From: Verticillium longisporum
Taxonomy: Eukaryota > Ascomycota > Sordariomycetes > Glomerellales > Plectosphaerellaceae
Reading direction: 5' to 3'
DNA: 64,000 nt
NCBI GenBank assembly: GCA_019188255.1
Contig: JAETXT010000012.1
Span: 2,108,001-2,172,000 of the forward strand
The notes beneath the pieces are model-generated. The model saw only the letters and a program-made list of their open reading frames with translations, had not been told where the DNA came from and searched no databases. Below are positions 43,625 through 53,477 of this stretch, one piece after another. A program made the translations under genes and the position numbers. Each line of letters starts with the position of its first letter. Positions within the stretch are counted from its first letter, which is position 1.

Positions 43625-46446
43625 ATGAAGACCGACTTTAAGGTAAGACCTCGTCCCTTGCCTTCGAGACTCACCGCTGACTGACCGCGACAGTTCTCCA
43701 ACTTGCTCGGTACGGTGTACTGCCAGGGCAACCTGCTCTACAGTCCCGACGGCACCCAGCTCTTCTCGCCCGTCGGCAACAGAGTGACCGTCTTTGACCT
43801 GGTCAAGTACGGCCCTCGTCACTCCTGTAGCGCTTGATAAGATCACACAGCTGACACCCCTCTCCTCGCAGCAACAAGTCGCACACGCTTCCCTTTGCCC
43901 ACCGCAAGAACATCGCCCGCATCGGCCTCACGCCGCGGGGCAACCTCCTGCTCTCCGTCGACGAGGACGGCCACGCCATCCTGACCAATGTCCAGCGCCG
44001 AATAGCGACCTACCACTTCTCCTTCCGCGGCAAGGTCACGGCCCTCGCCTTTGCGCCCTCGGGCCGCCACTTCGCCGTCGGCCTCGGCCGCAAGATCGAG
44101 GTCTGGCACGTCCCCTCGACGCCCGACTCGAACGCCGCCGGCGAGCTCGAGTTTGCGCCCTTTGTCAAGCACCACACCCACACACAACACTTTGACGATG
44201 TCCGGCATATCGAGTGGTCCAGCGACTCGCGCTTCTTCCTGAGCGCGTCCAAGGACATGACGGCGAGGATATGGAGTCTCGACCCCGAGGACGGCTTCGT
44301 GCCCACCGTGCTCTCGGGCCATAAGCAGGCCGTCGTCGGCGCCTGGTTTTCCGAGAACCAGGAGACCATCTACACAGTCAGCAAGGACGGCGCCGTCTTT
44401 GACTGGCAATACGTCGGCAGACCGAGGCGGCAGGAGGATGCCGACGATGACGACAACGACGACGAGATGGCGGTGGACGACAAGGAGGCCGATATGCGGT
44501 GGAGGATCGTCAACAGGCACTACTTTCACCAAAACGACGCCAACGTGCGGTGCGCGGCGTTCCACCCGGAATCCAACCTCCTCGTGGCCGGCTTCTCCAA
44601 CGGCATCTTCGGCCTCTACGAGATGCCCGACTTCAACCAGATCCACACGCTCAACATTTCCCAAAACGAAATCGACTTTGTCACGATCAACAAGAGCGGC
44701 GAGTGGCTGGCCTTTGGCGCCTCCAAGCTCGGCCAGCTCCTCGTGTGGGAGTGGCAGTCCGAGTCGTACATCCTCAAGCAGCAGGGCCACTTTGACTCGA
44801 TGAACTCGCTCGTCTACTCGCCCGACGGCCAGCGCATCGTGACCATTGCCGACGACGGCAAGATCAAGGTGTGGGACGTCGAGTCGGGCTTCTGCATCGT
44901 CACGTTCACCGAGCACACGAGCGGCGTGACGGCGTGCGAGTTTGCCAAGAAGGGCAACGTCCTCTTCACGGCCAGTCTCGACGGCTCCATCCGCGCCTGG
45001 GACCTCATCCGCTACCGCAACTTCCGCACCTTTACGGCGCCCACGAGACTGTCCTTTTCCTGCATGGCCGTCGACCCCAGCGGCGAGGTCGTCGCCGCCG
45101 GCTCGCTCGACTCGTTCGACGTGCACATCTGGTCCGTCCAGACGGGCCAGCTGCTCGACCAGATGTCCGGCCACGAGGGCCCCGTGTCGGCCCTCGCCTT
45201 TACGCCCAACGGCGACTCGCTCATCTCCGGCAGCTGGGACCGCACGGCGCGCATCTGGTCCATCTTCAACCGCACCCAGACGAGCGAGCCGCTGCAGCTG
45301 CAGGCCGACGTGCTCGACATTGCCGTCCGCCCAGACTCGCTGCAGCTCGCCGTCTCGACGCTCGACGGCCAGCTGACCTTCTGGTCCGTCACGGACGCCG
45401 AGCAGGTCGCCGGCGTCGACGGCCGGCGCGACGTCTCGGGCGGCCGCAAGGCCACGGACCGCCGCACCGCCGCCAACGTCGCCGGCACAAAGGCCTTCAA
45501 CAAGATCCGCTACAGCACCGACGGCTCGTGCGTGCTCGCCGGCGGCAACAGCAAGTACATCTGCCTCTACTCGGTGCACACCATGGTGCTCCTCAAAAGT
45601 TCACCGTCAGCGTCAACCTCTCCCTGTCCGGCACGCAGGAGTTCCTCAACAGCAGGCTCCTCACCGAGGGCGGGCCCGAGGGCGAGCTCGACTCCCAGGG
45701 CGAGGCCTCGGACCGCGACGACCGCCGCGACAAGTCCCTGCCCGGCGCCCGCCGCGGCGGCGACCCGTCCGCGCGCCGTCGCGCCCCGAGGTCCGCGCCA
45801 CCGGCGTCGCCTTCTCGCCCGCCGGCAACGCCTTCTGCGCCGCCTCGACCGAGGGCCTCCTCGTCTACAGCCTCGACGACGTCCTGGCCTTTGACCCCTT
45901 TGACCTGGCCATGGAGATCACGCCGGCGTCGACCCTCGCCGTCCTCGACGACAGGGACTACCTCAAGGCGCTCGTCATGGCCTTCCGTCTCAACGAGGCC
46001 AACCTCATCAAGCGCGTCTTCCTCGGCGTGCCGCACGCCGACATTCCCCTCGTCGTCGGCGGTCTGCCGATCGTGTACGTCCCGCGCCTCGTGCGTTTCG
46101 TGGCCGCGCAGACCGAGGAGACGCCACACATGGAGTTCTGCCTGCTGTGGATCAAGGCCCTCGTCGACAAGCACGGCACGTGGCTGACGCAGAACCGCGC
46201 CAAGGTCGACGTCGAGCTGCGTGTCGTCTCACGAGCCGTCTCGCGCATGCGTGATGAGATTCGCAGGCTGGCCGACGACAACGTCTACATGGTGGACTAT
46301 CTGCTGGGACAGGCCAAGGGGCCCGTGGGCGAAGGACAGCTGGCATTGGAGGCGGCACCGAAAAGAGCAAGGCCATCACGGCAGCAGTGGCGGCGGAAGG
46401 CTCAGACGATGGATCGGATGAGGACGGTTGGATTGGGCTAGACTAA
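43625..46446 (+). CDS. PWP2: Periodic tryptophan protein 2 (Pwp2/Utp1), three frame breaks
   Basis: Exon 1 is only 18 nt (43625-43642, MKTDFK). Exons 2 and 3 are 43694-43806 and 43872-46446. FSNLLGTVYCQGNLLYSPDG opens tandem WD40 blades (for example DVRHIEWSSDSRFFLSASKD, GPVSALAFTPNGDSLISGSW). A Utp12-type C-terminal helical domain follows (DRDYLKALVMAFRLNEANL to VYMVDYLLGQAKG). Pwp2 is a core scaffold of the UtpB module of the SSU processome. The frame breaks at 45595-45598 (A4), 45784-45787 (C4) and 46361-46364 (A4). One extra base at each gives 902 residues ending in the acidic DEDGWIGLD. The stop lies 43 nt from that of the convergent AflY-like gene. Confidence 0.93.
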
Positions 46447-46489
46447 GACGGCAACTAATAACCCCGTGTACAATTTCCCATGGTGAATC

Positions 46490-48153
46490 TCACAACCGGT
46501 TGGGGACATCCTGTATGTTGTTAGACTTATTTGTAGAGCATGAATTTGTTTGATACGTACCTCCCAGCTTTCGTCGAAGCCCGCGGCGCGCACCCATCGA
46601 CCGCCTTCCTCTTCACCGCCCTCTGTGCCATCCAGGAGCGTGTAGTGCATTTTGAGCCAAACATCATCACTCTTTACCTTCTTCCAGGGCCGATCGGCAT
46701 ACGGCTCGCACAGCTCCCGACACACCGCGAGGGAACGAGCGACCTTGACAGTATGGCCGTCATCGTCGATGGCGTGGAAGCGCGGCAGCAGGTCTTCAGG
46801 TCGCGCCACGAGTGCCTTTCCACGGTCGAGATCCTTGGGTCTGTATGCCGCTATGGCATCAAAGCGGATCTCGGGGGTGCCCCTGGCGGCATTCTGCACG
46901 AGGTCCAGGCGGATTTTGTACTCGAGGATGCGCACCTTGTCCTCGACTGAGATCCAGTCGGTCTTATTCAACGCGACAAAGAAGGGAGCCGAGTTCGTGT
47001 GGTGGCTGTAAAACGTTAGTTCGTCCTTCTCTTTTGGATGAACGGCCATCGGGTTGCTACTCACATGAGGAAGAAGTCCCATTTCGCATCCTTGCCCTTC
47101 CTCAGCGCTGCGCCAGCGGCAACCCAAAACGTAGTCTCGAACATTTCAGCCGTCCTCTCACCAAGCTCGTCAGTCTTGATCTTGACCCGCTTCGCAATCG
47201 CCTTCATCTCTTCCGGTGCTCTGATGAGCACGCCATCATAGACCTTGTTGTCGTCCCCAGGCCTCGCGGCGTTCCGCAACTTTTCGTTCTTCGCAATGGC
47301 TTCATGCAGCTCTTGGATCGAGGGCATTTCGCCAGCCGCGCCCTCTTCCGTCTCCTTGAGGAAGGGACCAAGCTGATTCTTGTGCACAGCAGCCTGCGCA
47401 AGCCCCTCGGCAACAATGGCGGGCTGCTCCCACTCAATGCCGTACATGAGCTGGATGAGCGGGTGGAGGAACCCGGCAAAGAGCCGCTGAAAGAGATCTT
47501 CTGCGCGCTCATCCTTTGCAAAGATGAATTCCTTCAGAACGGGACCGATGCCGTGGGATTCGAGCTCACGCTGGAAGAAGAGCAGAAAGTCGGGATAGTA
47601 TGCCTCTTTCCCCAGGAGACGCGGGGCCGTCTCAGACCAAGACGTTGCGAGGGAATCGGCAAGAGCGGGGTGTATCGGCCGGGCGGCACGCTGGTACGAC
47701 GTGTTGGTCTCATAGGCCCTGTTGAGTGAGTCGGGGGATGCGCCCGTGCCGTAGAGGGCGAGAAGATGGTGTACAATCTGGACGTGTTTAGTAGTGTTTG
47801 AGAAGTGGGAGTCAAGACTCTCACATGATTGTGGTACCCTGATTGATTGAAGAATACGTGGTGGTTCTGGGATCATCAGCTGACGCACAGGTTGAACAGA
47901 GGCGGCGCCGACATACCTCGAGATCTGACTGGAGCAGCTCTGTCGTTTTGGCCGCCGTAGCCTCAGGCTGATCAAACTTGAGGAGGCCCGTGTTGGTTTT
48001 GGAGACGTGAATCTTGTAAGCCGTCGCCATGGTTGCAGCTACTGTCGAGGTAGACAGTCGGTGGTATCGCGAGACAGGTAGGGGGATTGGTTTCAATGAT
48101 GATCGGGAAAGGGTGATCAATTTAGCTGCTGTTGCCGAGGCAAGTAATCTCAT
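46490..48153 (-). CDS. Questin oxidase/AflY-like family protein
   Basis: Exons 48153-47917, 47866-47825, 47777-47065, 47005-46561 and 46510-46490 give 485 residues. A second in-frame ATG at 48030 (MATAYKIHVSKTNTG) would give 444 and is where most family members begin. Motifs are NHHVFFNQSGYHNHIVHHLLALYGTGAS (exons 2 and 3), LLGKEAYYPDFLLFF, HPLIQLMYGIEWEQPAIVAEGLA, FDFFLIHHTNSAPFFV-type and the end SWEDVPNRL. Relatives include questin oxidase of fungal anthraquinone pathways and AflY, which carry out Baeyer-Villiger-type ring oxidations. Others are of unknown role. No polyketide synthase is nearby, so a role in secondary metabolism is not supported here. The upstream start adds a 41-residue leader, MRLLASATAAKLITLSRSSL and onward, which looks like a mitochondrial presequence. 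Confidence 0.85.
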
Positions 48154-49010
48154 CGTCCTGTGATGATGACCCGCGTATTGGAGCCGTTGGAGAAGTGCCC
48201 AGATGGCCAGTTTATATACGTCAATCGAGCGTAATGCATTCGGCTCGCCTTCGCCGTCTCACTCGCCTAGGAGCCATGGTCAGTCCTAGGTAAGACTCAC
48301 ACACACGCGCAAATGATGATGCAGTCAGACGGAGGAAGGACACGATGCAAGAAGATGGGGAGATTACCAATCGATCACTTTTCACTCTGGTCGAGTTGCA
48401 CCTGGTCGAGCACCTGGTCGAGCACCTGGTCGACGATGTCTATTCGGAATGCTGTAATTGGGCAGGCGCTCTGGGGTTGCGACGGGTAGGGAAGCCGCGA
48501 CCCCAGTCGTATCGCCAGGCGCCCTCCTGTCCGTACTTGTGACATCATCCCGATTCAGACTCGCGCGTTTCTGGCACACACCCTTCACTACCTAGGTACC
48601 TTGGGTAGACTAGCCAGTCGCTCTCGACAGGCCACTTGCCCCGAACAAGACACATGAGGCATGAACGGCTGCGCGTATCCGTCGTCGCTTGCTAATCAGG
48701 GTCACAAGAGAGGTCTCGATATCCGATGGCAGCGCATAATTCCGCTTCGGTCGCCGGCCGATGATGTTCTGAGTATCCCACGGTCGGCTGCCGAAGCGCT
48801 GTCTCCGCTGCGGGGCCGACCGCCGGGTGTCTGGTGGAGGGTCTCACCTTCCATCAGTCGCAACACCACCAAGACAAAATTGCCACGAATCACAAGGATG
48901 AAAGGAACGTCAGACGTTTTAAGGTGGTTACACTTCTTCAAGTTGTTCATCATGGATATCATATCTCCTCCCCCGCACACCATGCGTTTCCCGCTTCGTA
49001 TGCAACAAGT
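48154..49010. other. Promoter of the AflY-like gene and 3' flank of the NAP gene
   Basis: The region carries a CA-rich tract near 48300, a 12-nt tandem repeat (48399-48434) and a short ACCTAGGTACC near 48591. No supported gene. Confidence 0.45.
48399..48434. repeat. 12-nt tandem repeat GCACCTGGTCGA x3
   Basis: Three consecutive copies, the first with one flanking variant. The unit length is a multiple of three, but no supported coding frame runs through it. Confidence 0.85.
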
Positions 49011-49968
49011 TTACTCGTCATCCTCGTCATCATCGTCCTCAAACTCGACATCGCTCATGGCCTCCATCTCCTGCGCCTGCGCAAAGTACTTGAGCGCCTC
49101 GGGCCACAGGTCGACAGCGATGGCCTGCGCGAGGTCGTCACCGCCGGGGAAGATCTCGAGGTCGTCATCCTCGTCGTCATCGTCGTCCTCCATCTCCTCG
49201 TCGCCGTCGACCTTCTCGCCGTTGAGGCGCATCTGGATCTCGCGCGTCTCCTTCTCGAAAGCCGCCTTGCTCTCGGCCTCGGTGATCCTGCGGCCGACGT
49301 AGCCGAGCCAGGCGAAGAAGGACACGCCGCCCATGCCCGTCTCCTCCATCTTGGCGCGCAGGGCCTTGGCCTCGGCCGAGTCGCCCTTGCCGCCCTTCCA
49401 CGCCGTCGCGTCGCTGTCCCAGACCTTCTTGACGAGGTCGAGCAGGCCGCCGGTGAGGTCCTTGCCGGCCTTCCAGCGGAGCGTCACGGGCTCGCTGATG
49501 AGGCCGGTGAAGTCATCCGAGTGGCGGTACCAGAACTTCTTCTCGACAACCTTGTCCTCGAAGAAGTCGTTGTCGCCAAACTCGAGCTTGATCGACACGC
49601 TGCGCGGGTCGCCCTGCGCGCCGTTCTCAATGTCGAAGCGCGACACGGACACGTTCTTGAGCGCCGCCAGCAGCAGCGCCGAGTCCTGGGGCTGGATGTA
49701 CTCGTCAATGTGGGGGGCGCCTGCTCAAGCACGAGGGGCCAGAAGTTGGGAATCTTGGAGATGATGGCCTGGCGCTTCTCGTAGAGGGGGCGCGTCAGCT
49801 CGTACTGCTTGCGGACTGTTGCGCGCTTCTGTTAGCTTGTTGCTCTGGGTTCCTCAACCATGGCTGCCTGCCCCGGGGACCACACGTACTGATCTCGGTC
49901 TCGATATCCTCAAACTCGCGCTCGATAGCAGCGAGCTGCTCGTAGCTGATAGGCGACTCCTCGGCCAT
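49011..49968 (-). CDS. NAP-family histone chaperone (SET/Vps75-like), one frame break
   Basis: Exons 49968-49890 and 49815-49011. MAEESPISYEQLAAIEREFE and RKQYELTRPLYEKRQAII form the dimerisation helix. IPNFWPLVLEQAPPH leads into the earmuff domain with DNDFFEDKVVEKKFWYRH. SFFAWLGYVG and a strongly acidic C-terminal tail (EMEDDDDDEDDD, DVEFEDDDDEDDE) complete the NAP fold. The size (294 residues after correction) and the FFAWL motif fit the SET/Vps75 branch rather than Nap1. Vps75 chaperones H3-H4 and partners the acetyltransferase Rtt109. The frame breaks at 49712-49717, where six G on the plus strand should be seven; with that, PPPHIDEYIQPQDSALLL is continuous. Confidence 0.85.
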
Positions 49969-51283
49969 TTTGTAGGATAATGGTATTAATGTATGTGTGT
50001 GTGTAGAACCTTTTCGTGGTACTCGAGAAAGGACAAGGCGGAGGGTGTAGGAAGGTGTAAGGATGTGAAGGAATCAAAAAAAGGTTGGTATGCAGGAGGG
50101 GAAGGAACAGACAGGAAATGCGGTGAGATGTGATGAGCTCTAATACCCCTCCATCAACCTTCCGCCCCAACGCACTTAAATACCCGTTCCCCCCTCCAGC
50201 TCTCGCAGGCCTTGAGGGCTCCCCGCCAAAAAGCTACGTTGCCAGGGGCAGCTAGCCCAGCTAGCTGGGCAGCAAGCGGACTCAGCCTGATGAGAGCGAG
50301 CGAGAGAATGCGTGACAACACAGAGAAGGGCAAGGAAAAAAAAATCTTCTTGTTCCCCTCCAACCGTTGCCCCTCTGGGACCCTCCACCAAGTGTCATTG
50401 GCTCCCCCAGCTGATGTCATTGGTTGGACCCTGATCCCTCCCCCTCTCTAAAGGTGAAGATCCACGCGGCGAGGCGTGCCCTTTCTGACCAGTACCCCGA
50501 TTTGGGGTTGTTTTTCTTCTTCTTTTTCTTCTCTACCGGGTAACGTCCCTGGGGAGGCGAGGTGGAAGCGCCCTAGCCCGACTGTACGCCCCATCCGCTG
50601 GCGCCTTCTGCCTTTTTGGAGGGGTCCCATGTGGGGCCGACCCTGGACCTCGTCCACCGAGACAACGGGCTGCTGGCTTGACACGTGCAGCTGTTCGCCA
50701 CTGACCTTACCCTGCTGTTACTCAACCGAACCTCACTAGCTCAGGCGTCTTCAGGAGCTCCGAGCTCCAGCTCTATTGTGAAATTTCGATCGTCTTCATC
50801 TCCCGGCTATCAAGTGTGCTATCGTGCCGAATGACGCAAGGCACCTAAAAAGGCAATGCAAGGTCACTGATCATGTTCATCATGTATCTCGCATGCACTG
50901 GAGTAAAATACTCAAACCAAAAAAAACGCGTATTGACCACCGGTGGTACCAGCCATGGCTGTACGTAGGTACATCCTGCATGCTCGCGCATCATCGCCAT
51001 ATTCTTCTTTCCCAGCAAACTCCAAAACATGCTTTGATGAAAAGTAAACCCCCACCCCCTCCTCGGTTCGTTCCTTTGGCTTGATCTCTCACGCAGCGCT
51101 GCGGCGTGATCCGTCGAACCGCTGAGATGCATTCCAGTCGATCATCAAGATTTCAAGACATGGCCAACTATCGTCAATCAGTTCCTTCGTACCCGGTCCA
51201 ATCACTCCAGCCTCAACAACGCGACGCGTCTTGCTGCCTCTGCTGAAGCCACAAAACCTTCCCTTGCTTCCACCGTAACCGCC
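49969..51283. other. Gene-free stretch between NAP and TF genes
   Basis: 1.3 kb. CA/GT microsatellite (GTGTGTGTGTG) near 49995, a GCTAGC/CAGCTAGCTGG palindromic patch near 50250-50270, TTCTTC runs near 50515. No coding frame is supported. Confidence 0.45.
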
Positions 51284-53477
51284 TCACCAGTGAATCTGCG
51301 TCACTCTCGACCGCATGTCAGGCGCCCCTGGCACGATGCCCCGCGTGCCCACCTGCAGTCGAGCGAATCGAGCCCGCAGGTCAAAGTCGACGGCCCTCAC
51401 CATGACGCGCTTGTCCTCAGGCACCGGACCTGGCGTCGCCCTGCTGAGACCGGGGCTGCTGTTATGCCTGTGGCTTTGGGGCGTGTCCCATCGCGCGTTG
51501 CCACCGGGGCCCAGCGGCACGTCGGCCCCAAACTCGAGCGATCCGTGCCGCGTGGGCACGCTTGGCTGTGGCACGCCCCAACCGTTCGCTGAAGCCAACA
51601 CGTCCGGCTCCTCCTCAATCGCCGTGACCCAGTGCCCGATCCGTGCCGTCAGCTCGCTGTCCCACATGCCCTCTCGCCGCGCACTGCTGCGCAACAACTG
51701 GATGGCCTGTCGTCGTATCACAGCGTTCCTGCACTTGGTCGCCACCACAAACAGAGGTGGCACAATACCCAGGTCGGCGCTAAAGCTCGGTTTGATGTGG
51801 TGCGTGGTGTACTCGCGTCCTCCGAAAATGTCCGGCCTGTACGCTTGCCGATGCTGGCATAGCTCCGGGTTGGGGCATCGCTTAGCTGCCGCTCGCCGCT
51901 CCTCATCACCTACCACCTCCAGCGCGAGGTCGACTATCGTCTTGAACTGCGCCTGAAACATGTCGAATTGCGACTCATTGTCGCTGAACGTCATGAGGTA
52001 CAGAATCTGGCTCATAATGTGGAACATTTTGAGCACCGCAATGCCCGCCTTTTCCTGATGTGTGACGCTCGGCGCCGTGCGAGACTGCAGGATGGGCTCA
52101 AACGCCACGGCCCAAGCGTCCAGCTGACCCTTGAAGCTCAGGCCATACTGCCGGAGAGATTTCGGAAGGATACCCATTGGATTGTTGGCTCCGCTGGCTT
52201 GTGAGTAGCTGAACAGCGTCTCTGTGAACCGCAACATCTTCTCGAGAAGCTTGTCGTATGTCAGCCGTGCTTCCATCAGGGTAAAAAGCGATCAGGGATA
52301 TCCGAAGGGTTCAGGGATGATGGCGAGCTTCCCGCATCAGACGGCGGCGACGATGACGAGTCCGATGGCTGCGGCGTCAGGCGAATGACGTACGGCTGCG
52401 GGAAGTGAAATGCCATGTCGTAAGACTTGGCTTGAATCGCGAGTCGCGTAAACATGGTGATGAGCTCTTGTTCCACAGGTTCTTCGGATCCAACGTAGAA
52501 GGACTGGCGTCGCTCTGCCCGGAGCTTCTCCAACAAGCCCAGACCGTTCTGGATTTGCACGATGGCTTGCTTGTGGTCACCAACAAAGGAATCGAAACAA
52601 GCGAGGAGAACGCTGGCCATGAGACGTCCTCGGTTCGACCTCTGATCCTGGTTGTCCATGTGAACGAGCGCATTGATAGCTTCCGAGTACTGCCGTATGG
52701 CTACCTCCCAGTGTCGCATGGCACTATCAAAGGCACTGAGGTTGTCGTTACTCGAAGGTGAACCTGGTGGCGACTCGGATGTTTGCTCCAGAGTCTTGTA
52801 GAGAGCGCCGAGTGCCACGACAGCGTGCCGGATGGCATTGTCGGAATGACACTCTTGCAAGACCGTTCGCGTCCAGAAGACGGAATCAAAGTAACCCGAT
52901 AACTCATTGGCAGTGTGTGTTCGGAAGAGCTGGAAGTACAGCCCCTCGTGCTTGGCCAGAGGAAGATTGGCCGATGGGCGGTAGATCGAGATGGGGGCAA
53001 TGGCGTTGATGGAGGGCAATGGCGTCTGTGGTGGTGTCAGGTGCTGCCGCTCGCGTTCCCGAATCTTCTGCCTTCTTCGTGGGGCAATATCGGCGCCATG
53101 ATGCGCCGAGGCTATCGGCGCGGGCGCGGCGGCGAGGGGTTTTGGTGCAATCGCGAGGACTTCATGAGACCTGGCGCTTCGGGGAGGAGCCGGATAGCCG
53201 GCGCATTCTTTGCGAGAACGAACGCATTGAGTACAGGCGGGGCGCTTCTCGTCGCACTTGATTCTGCGATGTCTGGGCGCGACTGGTTAGCACAGCGGCG
53301 GCGGCAGCATGGGGTAGAGCGCGACAGAGACACATACTTGCAATTGTGACATCCAGTTTTGACCTTGGGCTTGCTTGTCCTCGCTCTCTTTGGCTTTTGT
53401 GGACCGTCAGATTCAGGGCTGAGGGATGGCCCGGCGGTGGGGGCAGTCTGCTGCGGGAGGTTGGAGACGGGAAGCAT
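51284..53477 (-). CDS. Zn2Cys6 transcription factor, one frame break
   Basis: Exons 53477-53338 and 53272-51284. The Zn2Cys6 cluster (Cys 43, 46, 53, 60, 63, 70; GCHNCKHRRIKCDEKRPACT) is split by the intron after CHNCK. A Pro-rich linker follows, then the fungal regulator C-terminal region: AKHEGLYFQLFRTHTANELS, SGYFDSVFWTRTVLQ, HAVVALGALYK and further helices to DMRSRVTQIHW. Such proteins are nuclear, sequence-specific regulators; the targets are unknown. The frame breaks at 52283-52287, five A on the plus strand: DRFLP then stop. Six would give DRFFTLMEARLTYDKLL and a continuous 709-residue protein. The gene is isolated, with no evident pathway partner beside it. Confidence 0.85.

Noticed and set aside
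43843..45579. 578-codon open frame antisense to PWP2
   Set aside because: Shadow of the high-GC Pwp2 coding sequence; the sense strand carries WD40 repeats in register.
46490..48153. Part of an anthraquinone or aflatoxin-type biosynthetic cluster
   Set aside because: Only an AflY/questin-oxidase-like gene is present; neighbours are housekeeping (Pwp2, NAP chaperone) with no polyketide synthase or tailoring enzymes.
48399..48434. CRISPR-like array
   Set aside because: Only three direct 12-nt copies with no spacers; an ordinary minisatellite in a eukaryotic genome.
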